Shown: positions 53,988-63,894 of the stretch, one piece after another
Position numbering within the stretch: position 1 is the first letter of the stretch
Layout of the letters: every line of letters begins with the position of its first letter
Assembly (NCBI RefSeq): GCF_014696625.1
Contig: NZ_JACJQL010000006.1
Coordinates: 107,335 to 171,334 of the forward strand
Source: Nostoc parmelioides FACHB-3921
GTDB lineage: Bacteria > Cyanobacteriota > Cyanobacteriia > Cyanobacteriales > Nostocaceae
DNA: 64,000 nucleotides
Reading direction: 5' to 3'
Position numbers and translations under genes: made by a program
Notes under the pieces: generated by a model
Databases searched by the model: none
Told to the model about the DNA's origin: nothing
What the model saw: only the letters and a program-made list of their open reading frames with translations

Positions 53988-54033
53988 GTAGTGAGAACTT
54001 TAGTTCTCAAAAAAGGACTAAAGTTCTTACTAC
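53988..54033. repeat. Hairpin repeat GTAGTGAGAACTTTAG
   Basis: GTAGTGAGAACTTTAG (53988-54003) and CTAAAGTTCTTACTAC (54018-54033) pair with one mismatch around a 14-base loop. This is a small foldback element in the gap before the gene at 54295. Confidence 0.7.
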
Positions 54034-54294
54034 GAGAGGAATCCTAGTATTTTTACATTACTTAACATAGTTTGTTTTTTTAATTCGTTCTACTTACAGC
54101 TAGAGAATTACGTCGTGAATATAGACAATCTTGCGAAACGTCAAAAACCTTAAATCGCTCTGGTATAGTATTTCAACCTTGTGTAATGTGCTTGAATGTC
54201 TTGCTGGAAGATGACTGTCTTTAGAGTAAAAACCCCAGCAACTTAAAAAAGTAAGTGCCAGGGTTTGCTGAAAAATACGTTAGATAATACTGCC
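54034..54294. other. Intergenic gap
   Basis: AT-rich spacer between a foldback repeat and the small gene at 54295. Nothing else is visible. Confidence 0.4.
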
Positions 54295-54477
54295 ATGAAT
54301 ACGACCATAATCAAAATGGTTCTGATTGCCATAGCTACTGTTCCTGTAGTTAAGGCTATCCAAGATGCAAGCTATATCCCGTTTGCTTCGACTATCACAC
54401 CTGCTGCTTTGGCTGCTATCCCATTTGGCAAAGGTAGTACATTAGATGATGAGAAGAAGGAGGATGAGGACAAGTAA
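54295..54477 (+). CDS. Small membrane-like hypothetical protein, 60 residues
   Basis: From ATG 54295 the frame gives MNTTIIKMVLIAIATVPVVK, a hydrophobic helix, followed by PFASTITPAALAAIPFGKGS and an acidic tail DDEKKEDEDK. The composition looks like a small membrane-associated protein with a charged C-terminus; no family is recognised. No clear ribosome-binding site. Upstream codons exist back to 54265. Weak evidence only. Confidence 0.35.
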   Translation: MNTTIIKMVLIAIATVPVVKAIQDASYIPFASTITPAALAAIPFGKGSTLDDEKKEDEDK

Positions 54478-54535
54478 CGACAAATAGATAGCGAATTCTA
54501 GCATCATTTTGCTTGAATATAGACTCATCCCTTAG

Positions 54536-54568
54536 AGGGTTTGTGAATCTGTTTGATTCACGAACCCT
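54536..54568. repeat. Hairpin downstream of the small gene
   Basis: AGGGTTTGTGAATC (54536-54549) pairs with GATTCACGAACCCT (54555-54568) with one mismatch. It is followed by A residues on the plus strand, so it is not a canonical terminator. Confidence 0.5.
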
Positions 54569-54764
54569 AAAAAAAGACTTCAAACGTTTGAGTACAAGCA
54601 ACCTTTGTAGTGAAGTGCGATCACGCATTGGGCTAGTTTGGGGTTTTTAATACCTTACTATTGGTGCATTTCGGGAGATTTCGTCATACAGTACTTCACC
54701 AAACATAATCGAAAAAAATTTTTTCCGACTCTAGAGCGAAACCTAACATCCAATCACCGAAACT

Positions 54765-54816
54765 AAAAATAGCTAATCGCTAGACTTAAAGTCACCAGCA
54801 ATTAGCTATTTTTTAT
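54765..54816 (-). terminator. Terminator of the atp operon
   Basis: On the minus strand AAATAGCTAAT, a 27-base loop region, then ATTAGCTATTT plus TTAG. It lies about 20 bases past the stop of the gamma gene, and is nearly symmetrical (also AAAATAGC...TTTTTT on the plus strand). Confidence 0.7.
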
Positions 54817-54836
54817 AGTCAACAATTGAGTTTTTC

Positions 54837-55784
54837 CTAAGTCAACGCTTCTGCACCGCCGACGACCTCAAGGAGTTCTTGGGTAATAGCGGCTTGACGG
54901 GCTTTGTTGTAGGACAGTGAAAGAGACTTGATTAATTCACCGGCGTTATCACTGGCATTGCTCATTGCTGTCATCCGCGCAGCTAGTTCACTGGCAGCTG
55001 ATTCTTGCAGCGCCCGTAATAACTGGTTGCTTAAATACAAGGGCAATAGTGAATCAAGAATCTGTACTGGGTCTTGTTCAAAAATCATGTCGCGGGGCAA
55101 GGGACGAGCTTGGCTGGTCACTGTTTGCCGTTCCACTTCAAATTGACCGCCACGAGTTGTCAGGCGGAAGATTTCGTCATCAGCTGCTTCTAAACCTTGA
55201 GTATCAAGGGGTAGCAAGGTTTGGATGACAGGACGAGAACTCACCAAGGAGACGAAGCGGGTGTAAACTAACTCGATGCGGTCTACTTTTTCAGAAAGAA
55301 ATAAAGACAGCAACTCGTCAGCAATTTTATTAGCTTCATCGGCGGTGGGGATTTGCTCTAAGCCAGTATAACTAGCATCAATGGGTTGCTCACGCCGTCT
55401 AAAATATTGTTCAGCTTTCCGCCCAACAATGACAAATGTGTAGTCTAGACCTTCTTTTTTGAGTTCCTTGGCACGGTTTTCGGCACGACGGATGACGTTG
55501 GTATTGTAACCGCCGCACAAACCACGATCGCCAGAAATAACTAACAAGCCTACTGATTTAACTTCACGTTTTTTCAGTAGTGGTAAGTCTACATCTTCAA
55601 ACCGCAGACGAGTTTGCAAGCCATACAAAACTTGTGCCAAACGGTCAGCAAAGGGACGAGTAGCAATTACTTGTTCTTGGGCGCGACGTACACGCGCCGC
55701 CGCTACCAGCCGCATGGCTTCTGTGATTTTCTTGGTGTTTTTGACCGACTGAATGCGATCGCGTATTGATTTGAGATTAGGCAT
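54837..55784 (-). CDS. atpG: ATP synthase gamma subunit
   Basis: A 315-residue F1 gamma subunit (also named atpC in some cyanobacterial annotations). The N-terminal helix has [20 protein letters not shown], then [20 protein letters not shown] and the C-terminal helix [20 protein letters not shown]. It contains the cyanobacterial/chloroplast-type insertion (about 195-235, [20 protein letters not shown]) but not the chloroplast redox Cys pair, so it is not thiol-switched. It is the last gene of the atp operon, after atpA. Confidence 0.96.
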   Translation of the reverse strand: MPNLKSIRDRIQSVKNTKKITEAMRLVAAARVRRAQEQVIATRPFADRLAQVLYGLQTRLRFEDVDLPLLKKREVKSVGLLVISGDRGLCGGYNTNVIRRAENRAKELKKEGLDYTFVIVGRKAEQYFRRREQPIDASYTGLEQIPTADEANKIADELLSLFLSEKVDRIELVYTRFVSLVSSRPVIQTLLPLDTQGLEAADDEIFRLTTRGGQFEVERQTVTSQARPLPRDMIFEQDPVQILDSLLPLYLSNQLLRALQESAASELAARMTAMSNASDNAGELIKSLSLSYNKARQAAITQELLEVVGGAEALT

Positions 55785-55796
55785 AATATTTGTTGA

Positions 55797-55873
55797 TTGT
55801 CAGTTGTCAGTTGTCAGTTGTCAGTTGTCAGTGTGTATTACTACTGACCACTGACCAATGACTAATGACTAAT
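55797..55873. repeat. Heptamer tandem repeats between atpA and atpG
   Basis: GTTGTCA repeats (about 55797-55832) and TGACCAATGACTAATGACTA units follow each other in the 88-base gap. Confidence 0.85.
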
Positions 55874-57393
55874 TACGCTGTAGCTTTGAAGGTTTTTTTG
55901 TAGTCGTCTAAAGCTGCCTTCAATGCTTTTTCTTCATCATCACCCAGTGTTTTCTTGGATTGTACGTCTTGGAAGTAGGGGTTAACGCCAGACTTCAAGT
56001 AATCTCTCAAGCCTTTGGTGAAGGTGGTGACTTTATCAACAGGGATATCATCTAAGTAACCGTTGATACCTGCGTACAAAATGGCTACTTGTTCAGCTAC
56101 GGATAGGGGCTGATTTTGGGACTGTTTGAGGAGTTCCCGTAGGCGTTGACCTCTTGCCAATTGGTCTTGAGTAGCTTTATCTAAGTCGGAAGCAAATTGC
56201 GCGAAAGCTTGGAGGTCGTCAAACTGTGCTAGTTCGAGTTTGATTTTACCAGCAACTTTTTTCATCGCCTTGGTTTGTGCCGCAGAACCCACACGGGATA
56301 CGGAGATACCAGGGTTTACAGCCGGACGAATACCAGCGTTAAATAAGTCAGAAGATAAGAATATCTGACCGTCTGTAATAGAAATTACGTTGGTAGGAAT
56401 GTAAGCAGAAACGTCACCAGCTTGGGTTTCGATGATTGGTAGCGCGGTCATGCTACCTTTACCCAATTCATCGCTGAGTTTAGCTGCTCTTTCCAACAAA
56501 CGAGAGTGAATGTAGAATACGTCTCCGGGGTAAGCTTCCCGTCCTGGTGGACGACGTAACAGCAAGGACATTTGGCGATAAGCTTGTGCTTGCTTCGATA
56601 AATCGTCGTAAATTACTAAGGTAGCTTTGCCTTTGTACATGAAGTACTCAGCAATAGTAGCGCCTGTGTAGGGAGCCAAGAATTGTAGGGTAGCAGGTTC
56701 ACTGGCACCAGCAGCAACTACTACTGTGTAATCCATTGCACCTTTTTCTTGCAGGGTTTGGACTACGTTAGCAACGGTGGAAGCTTTTTGACCAATGGCA
56801 ACGTAAACGCAAACTACATCTTCACCTTTTTGGTTAATGATGGTGTCGATAGCGATCGCAGTTTTACCTGTTTGACGGTCACCAATGATTAATTCCCGTT
56901 GACCACGGCCGATGGGAATCATGGAGTCAATCGCGGTGATACCGGTTTGCATCGGTTCGTGTACGGAACGACGAGCAATAATACCGGGGGCTGGTGATTC
57001 AATCAAGCGGCTTTCGCTGGCTTTGATGTCGCCTTTACCGTCAATAGCACGACCCAAAGCATCAACCACACGACCAATTAAGGCTTCACCGACACCAATT
57101 TGAGCAATTCTGCCAGTAGCGGTAACGGTGCTACCTTCTTGAATTTCCCGGCCTTCACCCATCAGTACCGCACCAACGTTATCTTCTTCTAAGTTTTGGG
57201 CGATACCAACTGTGCCGTCTTCAAATTCCAAAAGTTCCCCAGCCATAGCCTTTTCTAGACCATAGATCCGGGCGATACCGTCACCTACTTGTAGTACAGT
57301 ACCGACGTTAGCAACTTTGACTTCTTGGTCGTATTGCTCGATTTGCTGCTGAATAATACTGCTGATTTCGTCAGGTCTAATTGAAATGCTCAT
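55873..57393 (-). CDS. atpA: ATP synthase alpha subunit
   Basis: A 506-residue catalytic-core subunit. Motifs: [15 protein letters not shown] (Walker A) near 170, [33 protein letters not shown] and the alpha signature [20 protein letters not shown]. The frame is open to 57462, but ATG 57393 with [12 protein letters not shown] is the family start. It binds nucleotide non-catalytically beside beta (atpD, elsewhere in the genome, as in other cyanobacteria). Confidence 0.97.
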   Translation of the reverse strand: MSISIRPDEISSIIQQQIEQYDQEVKVANVGTVLQVGDGIARIYGLEKAMAGELLEFEDGTVGIAQNLEEDNVGAVLMGEGREIQEGSTVTATGRIAQIGVGEALIGRVVDALGRAIDGKGDIKASESRLIESPAPGIIARRSVHEPMQTGITAIDSMIPIGRGQRELIIGDRQTGKTAIAIDTIINQKGEDVVCVYVAIGQKASTVANVVQTLQEKGAMDYTVVVAAGASEPATLQFLAPYTGATIAEYFMYKGKATLVIYDDLSKQAQAYRQMSLLLRRPPGREAYPGDVFYIHSRLLERAAKLSDELGKGSMTALPIIETQAGDVSAYIPTNVISITDGQIFLSSDLFNAGIRPAVNPGISVSRVGSAAQTKAMKKVAGKIKLELAQFDDLQAFAQFASDLDKATQDQLARGQRLRELLKQSQNQPLSVAEQVAILYAGINGYLDDIPVDKVTTFTKGLRDYLKSGVNPYFQDVQSKKTLGDDEEKALKAALDDYKKTFKATA

Positions 57394-57556
57394 GTGTGTA
57401 TCTTTTTTTCTTGCGAGACGGAAGATATTTAATAGACGCGATATTATTTCTCGCGTCTGCATTTAGTTTGAGGTGTTAAGAGTTAACCACAAATCACAAA
57501 CAATTTTAATTGTCAAGTGCCTAATGTGAAACCGCTAACTTTAACCTCTGAACTTT

Positions 57557-58108
57557 CTAGCTATTGCTTAAGCGCAAGGAGAGGCGACGCAATTGACCCC
57601 GGATACTAGAGTCAATTACCTGAGAGCCTACTTTAATGATCACACCACCAATCAGGTCACTGTCTACCTTGGTTGCCAGTTCCACTTGACGAGCTTTGGT
57701 GAGTGCCAATACCTTTTCTTTAACTGCTTGCTGTTGATCTTCTGTTAAAGCCACAGCAGAAGTGACTTCCGCTAATACGGTTTGATTTAGTTGCCGTAAG
57801 AGAGCCAAATACTGCTGTAAAATCTCTTCCAAGAAGAAAATGCGTCGTTTATCTACCAACAACAGTAAGAAGTTACGTAGGTAAGGGCTAGCTTCACTCA
57901 ATATTTGTTTGATGAGAGCTTTTTTGTTCTCAGCTGCAATAAATGGGTTATCGATAAAGTTGCGTAGCTGCTGATTCTCTGCCAGCAGGTTCAGCAAAGT
58001 ACGCGCATCTGTGCCGAACTCTTCCGTCAAGCTTTTCGATTTGGCGATTGACAACAGTGCCTGAGCGTAAGGTTGAGCTACCTCAGTATTTGCTACTTTA
58101 CTTGTCAT
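57557..58108 (-). CDS. atpH: ATP synthase delta subunit
   Basis: A 183-residue delta (OSCP-type) subunit: [40 protein letters not shown] and [20 protein letters not shown] near the C-terminus. It links F1 to the peripheral stalk. Its start overlaps the end of atpF by 4 bases (ATGA), with coupled translation. Confidence 0.96.
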   Translation of the reverse strand: MTSKVANTEVAQPYAQALLSIAKSKSLTEEFGTDARTLLNLLAENQQLRNFIDNPFIAAENKKALIKQILSEASPYLRNFLLLLVDKRRIFFLEEILQQYLALLRQLNQTVLAEVTSAVALTEDQQQAVKEKVLALTKARQVELATKVDSDLIGGVIIKVGSQVIDSSIRGQLRRLSLRLSNS

Positions 58109-58668
58109 ACTCCGCCTCCCAATTGTGCGATGCTACGGTCAATTAGAGTTTTTTGAGCATCTTCACTAATGCCACCTTGCAGTTCTGATTCGACCTTTTG
58201 CAATGCCAAAGCAACTACTCGCTGCCGCAACTGAGCGATCGCTCTATCTAGTTCTGCATTCAAGTCTGCTGCCCCTGCTTCTTGTAAGCGTTCAATATCT
58301 ACAGCAGCTTGGGCGAGGATGGCTTGACCTGCGGTTTGAGCATTGTCTTGGGCTGATTTTTTGATTCTCTCAGCTTCTGCTTGTGCTTGCTCTAGTTTTT
58401 GTTGCGCCTCTTTCAGTTGCTTGGCTGCATCTGCGGCACGTTGTTCTGCATTCTTAATTGCTGTTTCAATGTTTTCGCGGCGAGTTTTCAGGGTATTACC
58501 CAGAACCTTCCGTCCAAAGACAAACAGCACAGTAATAATAATGGCCAGGTTAATCAGGTTGGTGTCGAGAATATTGGTATTTAAACCAAAACCACCTTCC
58601 GCCGCACCTTCTGCCAATTCACCTCCAACGGCGCTGGCTTCCGCCATCAACAGTAAAAAAGTCCCCAT
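58105..58668 (-). CDS. atpF: ATP synthase b subunit
   Basis: A 187-residue peripheral-stalk subunit. A membrane helix near residues 38-60 ([20 protein letters not shown]) is followed by a long coiled coil ([20 protein letters not shown]). Preceding the helix is a cyanobacterial-type leader with [13 protein letters not shown]. It pairs with b' as a heterodimer, as in photosynthetic organisms. Overlaps atpH by 4 bases. Confidence 0.95.
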   Translation of the reverse strand: MGTFLLLMAEASAVGGELAEGAAEGGFGLNTNILDTNLINLAIIITVLFVFGRKVLGNTLKTRRENIETAIKNAEQRAADAAKQLKEAQQKLEQAQAEAERIKKSAQDNAQTAGQAILAQAAVDIERLQEAGAADLNAELDRAIAQLRQRVVALALQKVESELQGGISEDAQKTLIDRSIAQLGGGV

Positions 58669-58734
58669 GATTTTTCATCCACAACTGCGCTGCCAAAGGT
58701 TTGCGTCATTCGCCCTTCGTCATTCTCTCTTTTG

Positions 58735-58767
58735 ACTAATGACTAATGACCAATGACTAATGACTAA
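58735..58767. repeat. ACTAATG heptamer repeats between b and b' genes
   Basis: Four GACTAATG/GACCAATG units lie between the two stalk genes. Confidence 0.85.
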
Positions 58768-58777
58768 ATTTATTGAG

Positions 58778-59269
58778 TTAGCGCTGCTTTACTAGATCGG
58801 CTCCCAAAAGTTTTTCTAGGATTTGGCGACTTAGGGCATCTACTTGTTGCTCTAAAGAAGCCAGAGCCTGCTGTTTTTGCTGCTCAATTTCACCGGCCGC
58901 TTGTTCTCTTTGTGCCTGAGCTTCTTTTTGAGCTGCTGCTACTTTTTCGGCAGCAATTTTTTGGGCTTCGGCTTGAGCTTCAGCAATAATTGTTTGTGCT
59001 TGCCGTCTAGCTCCTGCTAACTCTTGTTCGTAAGCCTCTGCTAATTTCTCCGCTTTGGACAAACGCTCTTGGGCTTCTAATTGATTGTTACGAACATATT
59101 CATTTCGTCCATCAATAGCTTTACCCAATGGCTTGTAGAGAGTGGCATTCAATACCAGAGCTAACAAGAGAAACTGGATTGCCATCAAGGGCAAGGTAGC
59201 ATCTAAATCAAATAGCCCGCCTTCCTTGGCAACCTCTTCCACCGCCAATAAGGTGATCCAATGTGTCAT
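58778..59269 (-). CDS. atpF2: ATP synthase b' subunit
   Basis: A 163-residue second peripheral-stalk subunit (also called atpG in older cyanobacterial naming). Membrane helix [20 protein letters not shown] near 25-45 and a coiled coil rich in Ala/Gln/Lys ([20 protein letters not shown]). The presence of both b and b' is a photosynthetic hallmark. Next upstream gene is atpE. Confidence 0.95.
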   Translation of the reverse strand: MTHWITLLAVEEVAKEGGLFDLDATLPLMAIQFLLLALVLNATLYKPLGKAIDGRNEYVRNNQLEAQERLSKAEKLAEAYEQELAGARRQAQTIIAEAQAEAQKIAAEKVAAAQKEAQAQREQAAGEIEQQKQQALASLEQQVDALSRQILEKLLGADLVKQR

Positions 59270-59292
59270 GTTTGCTTGTTCCTATCTACTAT

Positions 59293-59414
59293 GTTAGTCC
59301 TGAGTTCTGAGTTGTGAGTTGTGAGTTATAAGTTATGGGTTAAAGGCTTAAACCCTTAACTCCTAACTATTTTCACTCAGCACTCAGCACTCAGTACCCA
59401 GTACTCAGTACTGA
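59293..59414. repeat. Short tandem repeats between atpE and b'
   Basis: GAGTTGTGAGTTGTGAGTTA and CACTCAGCACTCAGCACTCA-type heptamers, plus an imperfect inverted arrangement between the two arms, fill most of the 145-base gap. Confidence 0.85.
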
Positions 59415-59672
<258 letters not shown>

Positions 59673-59764
59673 TTACTTTAATGAAACGAATGGTTTTGTT
59701 AGTGGTCAGTTGTGAGCCAGTGCGGTCTTGGGGGTTTCCCGCATGAGCAACTGGCGAACCCGAA

Positions 59765-59818
59765 GGGTCAGTGGTCAATTGTCAGTTGTTATTTACTAAA
59801 TAACTAATGACTAATGAC
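59765..59818. repeat. Heptamer repeats between atpB and atpE
   Basis: GTCAGTGGTCAATTGTCAGT and ACTAATGACTAATG units occupy the last part of the gap. Confidence 0.75.
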
Positions 59819-60573
59819 TAATGATGTTCCTCATGCTCTTCGCCATGATGATCTTCCATCGCTTCACCGATGTAAGCCGCAGCCAAAGTAGCAAAAATTA
59901 GTGCCTGGATAGCGCTAGTAAATAGTCCCAAAGCCATTACTGGCAGAGGTACAAATAAAGGCACTAGTAATACCAGTACGCCGACTACAAGTTCATCAGC
60001 TAAGATGTTACCGAATAAACGGAAACTCAGGGAAAGGGGCTTAGTGAAGTCTTCAATAATCTTGAATGGCAACATGAAAGATACAGGTTGCACGTAGTTA
60101 CCAAAATACCCCAGTCCTTTTTTGCTGAATCCAGCGTAAAAATACGCTAAAGATGTCAACAAAGCTAATGCAACAGTTGTATTGATGTCACTTGTCGGTG
60201 CTGTTAATTCTCCTTCAGGCAAATGAATCAGCTTGAAGGGAACTAAGGCTCCTGACCAATTTGACACAAAAATGAACAAAAACAAAGTGCCAACGAAAGG
60301 CACCCAGGGGCGATATTCTTTTTCGCCAATCTGGTTTTTAGCCAAATCCCGAATGAATTCCAGGGCATACTCCAGTAGGTTCTGTATGCCACTAGGAATC
60401 CGTTTAACGTTACTGCTTGCAGCCACAGAAGCTAGTACTAGCACGCCAATAACAAACCAAGAGGTGAGAAACACCTGACCGTGCAGTTTTAAGTTGCCTA
60501 TTTGCCAGTACAGATGTTTTCCCACTTCCAATTCGGCAAGTGGAACAGAGTAAAAGTTCAGAAAATTCAACAT
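59818..60573 (-). CDS. atpB: ATP synthase a subunit
   Basis: A 251-residue integral membrane subunit with five or six helices. The essential Arg lies in [38 protein letters not shown] ends the protein in a His-rich tail. It carries the proton half-channels facing the c-ring. Also called atpI in cyanobacteria. Preceded by atp1. Confidence 0.97.
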   Translation of the reverse strand: MLNFLNFYSVPLAELEVGKHLYWQIGNLKLHGQVFLTSWFVIGVLVLASVAASSNVKRIPSGIQNLLEYALEFIRDLAKNQIGEKEYRPWVPFVGTLFLFIFVSNWSGALVPFKLIHLPEGELTAPTSDINTTVALALLTSLAYFYAGFSKKGLGYFGNYVQPVSFMLPFKIIEDFTKPLSLSFRLFGNILADELVVGVLVLLVPLFVPLPVMALGLFTSAIQALIFATLAAAYIGEAMEDHHGEEHEEHH

Positions 60574-60625
60574 TTTCCTTCCATTTCAATTGCTTCTCCA
60601 ATATTACCTGGAGAAGAGGAGCCTT

Positions 60626-61129
60626 TTAAGGTTGCCGGAGCTTTGGCGAGTCAGAGATAAAAGCCACCCTAACTACATAGATGATGAGCGTTGCTTTGTA
60701 GGTGAGAAATCCCAAAAAGATGGGCATTATTTGCAATTGATTCCACCGCGATGCCAGCAAAATCAGCGCTATTAATAAGGCCAACCGAGTTTTACTCAGC
60801 GACTGTTTTTCTCTACCTAAACGCTCAACATCTTTTGCCAACATCCTCAAGTAAACCACACCTGTACACGCCCCTAATAAATAATTCAGGGCAATGTTTA
60901 AGGAATAAAAGATCCAGACAGAGATAAATACAACCCCTGTTAAGACAAGAGTGATTAACACCAACTCTTGATAGAGTTGATAAAACTCCTGCATAGAAGA
61001 GTTTGCTGGTTCTGCGTCCTCAAAACCAGGTTGAGTATCTTGTCGTGTTGTCGGGGTGGGTGCGATTGGTTCTTCTGACAAGCTCACGGGACTTGAAACC
61101 AGTACAGCTAACTTATTATGACTGCACAT
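60626..61129 (-). CDS. atp1: ATP synthase accessory protein Atp1 (AtpI-like)
   Basis: A 167-residue protein with a Pro/Thr-rich N-terminus, then two to four membrane helices ([40 protein letters not shown] between them; [14 protein letters not shown]). It is the UncI/Atp1-type first gene of the operon, thought to help assembly of the c-ring. Its start at ATG 61129 is the one with the expected length. Promoter of the operon should lie just upstream of 61129 (to about 61300). Confidence 0.88.
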   Translation of the reverse strand: MCSHNKLAVLVSSPVSLSEEPIAPTPTTRQDTQPGFEDAEPANSSMQEFYQLYQELVLITLVLTGVVFISVWIFYSLNIALNYLLGACTGVVYLRMLAKDVERLGREKQSLSKTRLALLIALILLASRWNQLQIMPIFLGFLTYKATLIIYVVRVAFISDSPKLRQP

Positions 61130-61782
61130 TCAGTCAGCTGAATCATATCACGATCCGGTAACAATACTTTAGAAAAAAACAATTAACTTCTTGTCAGGGA
61201 GATACGGATAGGGAAAAATTTACCCAAAGGATAAAGTATATACGAGGGGACAGACCAGGAAATGTTTCTCGATCCTGTTGTATGGTTAATTACATAGATA
61301 CTAGTTAGAGAGTAATTTCTCTATCGAGTCTAGTTTCTAGCTCTTATTCCCCAATCTCTAATCCCTGCCTGAGAAATCGCAAGTTTTTAACTGATTTTGG
61401 TGAATAACTATCCTCCAATATTGTTTTCAGGTGTCTAGCGAGTGCCTTGATGTTGTGATGGAGTTAGGTTTTATCAAATCAGCTAGTGCTTGAGGCGGAT
61501 CACACCACTGCTAAGTTTTCCAAAACCTGGACTTGTAGAGTTTGTCATCCCCAGTATGACGGGCAACGGCTACACACACTTCTACTTTACATGAGATTTG
61601 AAAAAACGGGTTGTGGGCGATCGCCTGTCATGGGATGTGTCCCTTTGCTTATAGGGATTCCTGGTTAAGTTTAGGTATGGAATTAATGTTTTTAAACGCA
61701 GAGGGGCGCTGAGGAAAACGCAAAGTAGCGCAAAGATGTGTATGTCACTACACATTTTAAGTTTTGTTTGGTGATTATGATT
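61130..61782. other. Intergenic region upstream of the atp operon
   Basis: Contains the presumed atp promoter, a HIP1 site near 61617, and a GAGGGGCGCTGAGG/GCAAAGTAGCGCAAAG spacer repeat at about 61697-61736. No gene is credible; short frames at 61486-61668 lack any support. Confidence 0.45.
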
Positions 61783-62964
61783 TTAAGTCGGTGTCACCAT
61801 AATCAGCTGTTGCTTAATTAAGCTTCTAACCTCATCTAAGCTTAACTGCACACTTACCAAAATCTCAGCTACGGTAGAATTGCCATCACATTTTTGTAAA
61901 AACTCAAACTCTAGTGCTGACAAGTTCACAATTTGGTAATCGTGATTAAATATACATTGACTAGGAAATCCATCAATACAAGGATTTAATTCGGGAATTG
62001 CTTGCTGTAAAGCTTGATCATTCGACCAGTCAGCTTTGTTGATAGGGGGACGAGCAAGGAAAAATTCGTAATGGGTAACTTCTGGGTCTAGTAATTCTAT
62101 TAAACGATAACGTTGGCGATCGCTCAATTCTTCAGCTCGTTCTATTAACTCTGGCGCTTTCCCCAACAACCTGTCTAAATTCCAAAAACTTGGATTTGAA
62201 AAGCCGATAAACTCTAAGCCTGAAGCATCAATCAATTCAAACAATGTATCAATGTTGTAGTCCACTTCTTGGGGATGAACGTACATATCAGCAAAGCATT
62301 CATCCCGTTGGTTTTCCATTGCCCAACGTTCTTTTTCTCGCTTGACAAGACGGTTATTCTCTGGTAGAGAAGCAAATATTTTTCGTCCGACTTGCACACC
62401 ATCGCGGTAATCGCCTCGTTTTTCATTTTGCAGGAGAGCGATCGCTTTTTGCATGAGTTGAATTTCCCAGCGTCCCAATTCCCCATACACAAAAATGTGC
62501 ATTAAGCCACCAGGTGCTAACTTTTTCGCCAAAGCTTGAATACCACGAATGGGATCTGGTAGGTGATGTAAAACACCCACGCAGTTAATTAAATCAAACT
62601 CACCCGGTAACTGTTCCACATCGTACAAACTCAGGTGATGAAACTCCACGCGGTTTGCACCAGAACGCTGACAACGTTCTTTGGCTACAGCTAAAGTACC
62701 AGCACTTAAATCAATTCCGATTACTTGCGCTTGGGGGTTGAGATGTACTAAATATTCTGTCCCCACACCTGAACCGCACCCAGCATCTAATATCCGGATA
62801 TCTTGCTTTGTTGGTTTTTGTCCTGTGCAGAAGCTGTAAGCCGCTAACCAATTCCAGCGCCAGTTGTAACCAGGAGGTGGTTCATCTAGTATCGGTTCTG
62901 GCGGGAAGGGATAAGTATCGTAGAGTTTAGCTACAGCATTACTAACGGTTTGGGGGTCGGACAT
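61783..62964 (-). CDS. Class I SAM-dependent methyltransferase
   Basis: A 393-residue protein. The core methyltransferase domain is near residues 50-200 with RILDAGCGSGVGTEYLV (motif I), QVIGIDLSAGTLAVA, NCVGVLHHLPDP and KLAPGGLMHIFVYG. A C-terminal helical/winged part (about 310-390, SALEFEFLQKCDGNSTVAEI) resembles a PqqD-like or substrate-binding domain. Substrate is unknown. It stands alone at the right end, tandem to xisI. ATG start at 62964. Confidence 0.85.
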   Translation of the reverse strand: MSDPQTVSNAVAKLYDTYPFPPEPILDEPPPGYNWRWNWLAAYSFCTGQKPTKQDIRILDAGCGSGVGTEYLVHLNPQAQVIGIDLSAGTLAVAKERCQRSGANRVEFHHLSLYDVEQLPGEFDLINCVGVLHHLPDPIRGIQALAKKLAPGGLMHIFVYGELGRWEIQLMQKAIALLQNEKRGDYRDGVQVGRKIFASLPENNRLVKREKERWAMENQRDECFADMYVHPQEVDYNIDTLFELIDASGLEFIGFSNPSFWNLDRLLGKAPELIERAEELSDRQRYRLIELLDPEVTHYEFFLARPPINKADWSNDQALQQAIPELNPCIDGFPSQCIFNHDYQIVNLSALEFEFLQKCDGNSTVAEILVSVQLSLDEVRSLIKQQLIMVTPT

Positions 62965-63083
62965 GATGAGGAAGAACGCAGCATTTCTGAGTTTACCGGA
63001 TAGGGGTAATTAGGGCAAAGGTTGATATTTTCAAATTTTATTTAGATTTAGCTGCATCATCCCTGATGTAGTTAATTAAAGGT

Positions 63084-63413
63084 TTATCCAACAGCAAAAT
63101 CTGTAAATTGACGTTTATAAGGCGCGTGAAATCCTAATACAATATCTTCTTTTGGTACACCAACAGCAACTAATTCATTAGCAATACCGATTTCTGTACC
63201 ATCTCTTTGTATCCAAATTTTCTCATTTTTAATATCAACATGAATAATGACACCATAAGTTCTTTTTTGTTCTTTCCAACCAATATTTAAAACTTGATAA
63301 TGATGGCGCTCTGTGTCAAATAAAAGTTGAATTTCTGTATTTTTATCCAAATCATTAGCGGAATGATTGCTGAGAACATCTTGAATAATTTGAGAATATT
63401 TTATTCTTTCCAT
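63084..63413 (-). CDS. xisI: XisI-family protein
   Basis: A 109-residue XisI-type protein: MERIKYSQIIQDVLSNHSAN, VLNIGWKEQKRTYGVIIHVD and NELVAVGVPKEDIVLGFHAP are family signatures. XisI and XisH control excision of the fdxN element in Anabaena 7120; many other paralogues exist in cyanobacterial genomes as a pair with unproved roles. A good AAGGAGA precedes the ATG at 63413, and the gene overlaps the end of xisH by 13 bases. Confidence 0.9.
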   Translation of the reverse strand: MERIKYSQIIQDVLSNHSANDLDKNTEIQLLFDTERHHYQVLNIGWKEQKRTYGVIIHVDIKNEKIWIQRDGTEIGIANELVAVGVPKEDIVLGFHAPYKRQFTDFAVG

Positions 63414-63817
63414 AAAACAATCTCCTTAGTTATAAAAGTAAATATCAGCAGTTTTATTTGATATTCTTTTAACGAGTCTTGAATAAATTGACGAGAGAAA
63501 AAATCTTGGTATGTATCTTGGCTAATAGCTAAATATAAAATGCGTTCTGGATCTTCTTTCTTTAAGGCTAAACGATAATTGAGAGTTTGACCTAAAGCCA
63601 AATGAAACTCAGTTACTTCAGATGCACCAACAAAAGATTTAATTTCTACAGCTATTCTTTGTCCTTCTTTTTGTGCTGCTAATAGTCTTTCTGCTCCTAA
63701 GTCTATAAAAAATTCGATATCATCGACTTTAAGGTGTAGTGGATCGTGAGTAATAGTCCAAGCATCTTTTTCTAAAGCAGTGCGAACAGATTGATGAAAT
63801 ATATCTTTAGATGGCGT
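63401..63817 (-). CDS. xisH: XisH-family nuclease-like protein with ACG in place of ATG
   Basis: The frame is open and family-like over 138 codons, the usual XisH length: PSKDIFHQSVRTALEKDAWT, ITHDPLHLKV, FFIDLGAERLLAAQKEGQRI and VEIKSFVGASEVTEFHLALG (the D...ExK of the PD-(D/E)XK fold). But the codon that should be ATG (63817-63815) reads ACG, and no ATG, GTG or TTG exists in frame before the TAA upstream. It is either started at ACG at very low rate or silenced. A probable IS end sits 78 bases upstream. Confidence 0.8.
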   Translation of the reverse strand, partial: TPSKDIFHQSVRTALEKDAWTITHDPLHLKVDDIEFFIDLGAERLLAAQKEGQRIAVEIKSFVGASEVTEFHLALGQTLNYRLALKKEDPERILYLAISQDTYQDFFSRQFIQDSLKEYQIKLLIFTFITKEIVLWKE

Positions 63818-63894
63818 ATGTACAATTAAATCTACTACCTTAATAAATAATTATCTCAAAAATGATTATCTTTACTAACATCATAATTATTATT

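Noticed and set aside
54416..54628. Minus-strand 70-codon frame
   Set aside because: Antisense of the small gene and hairpin region; no support.
61486..61668. 60-codon frame upstream of the methyltransferase
   Set aside because: Low-complexity spacer with a HIP1 site and common repeat DNA; no coding signal.
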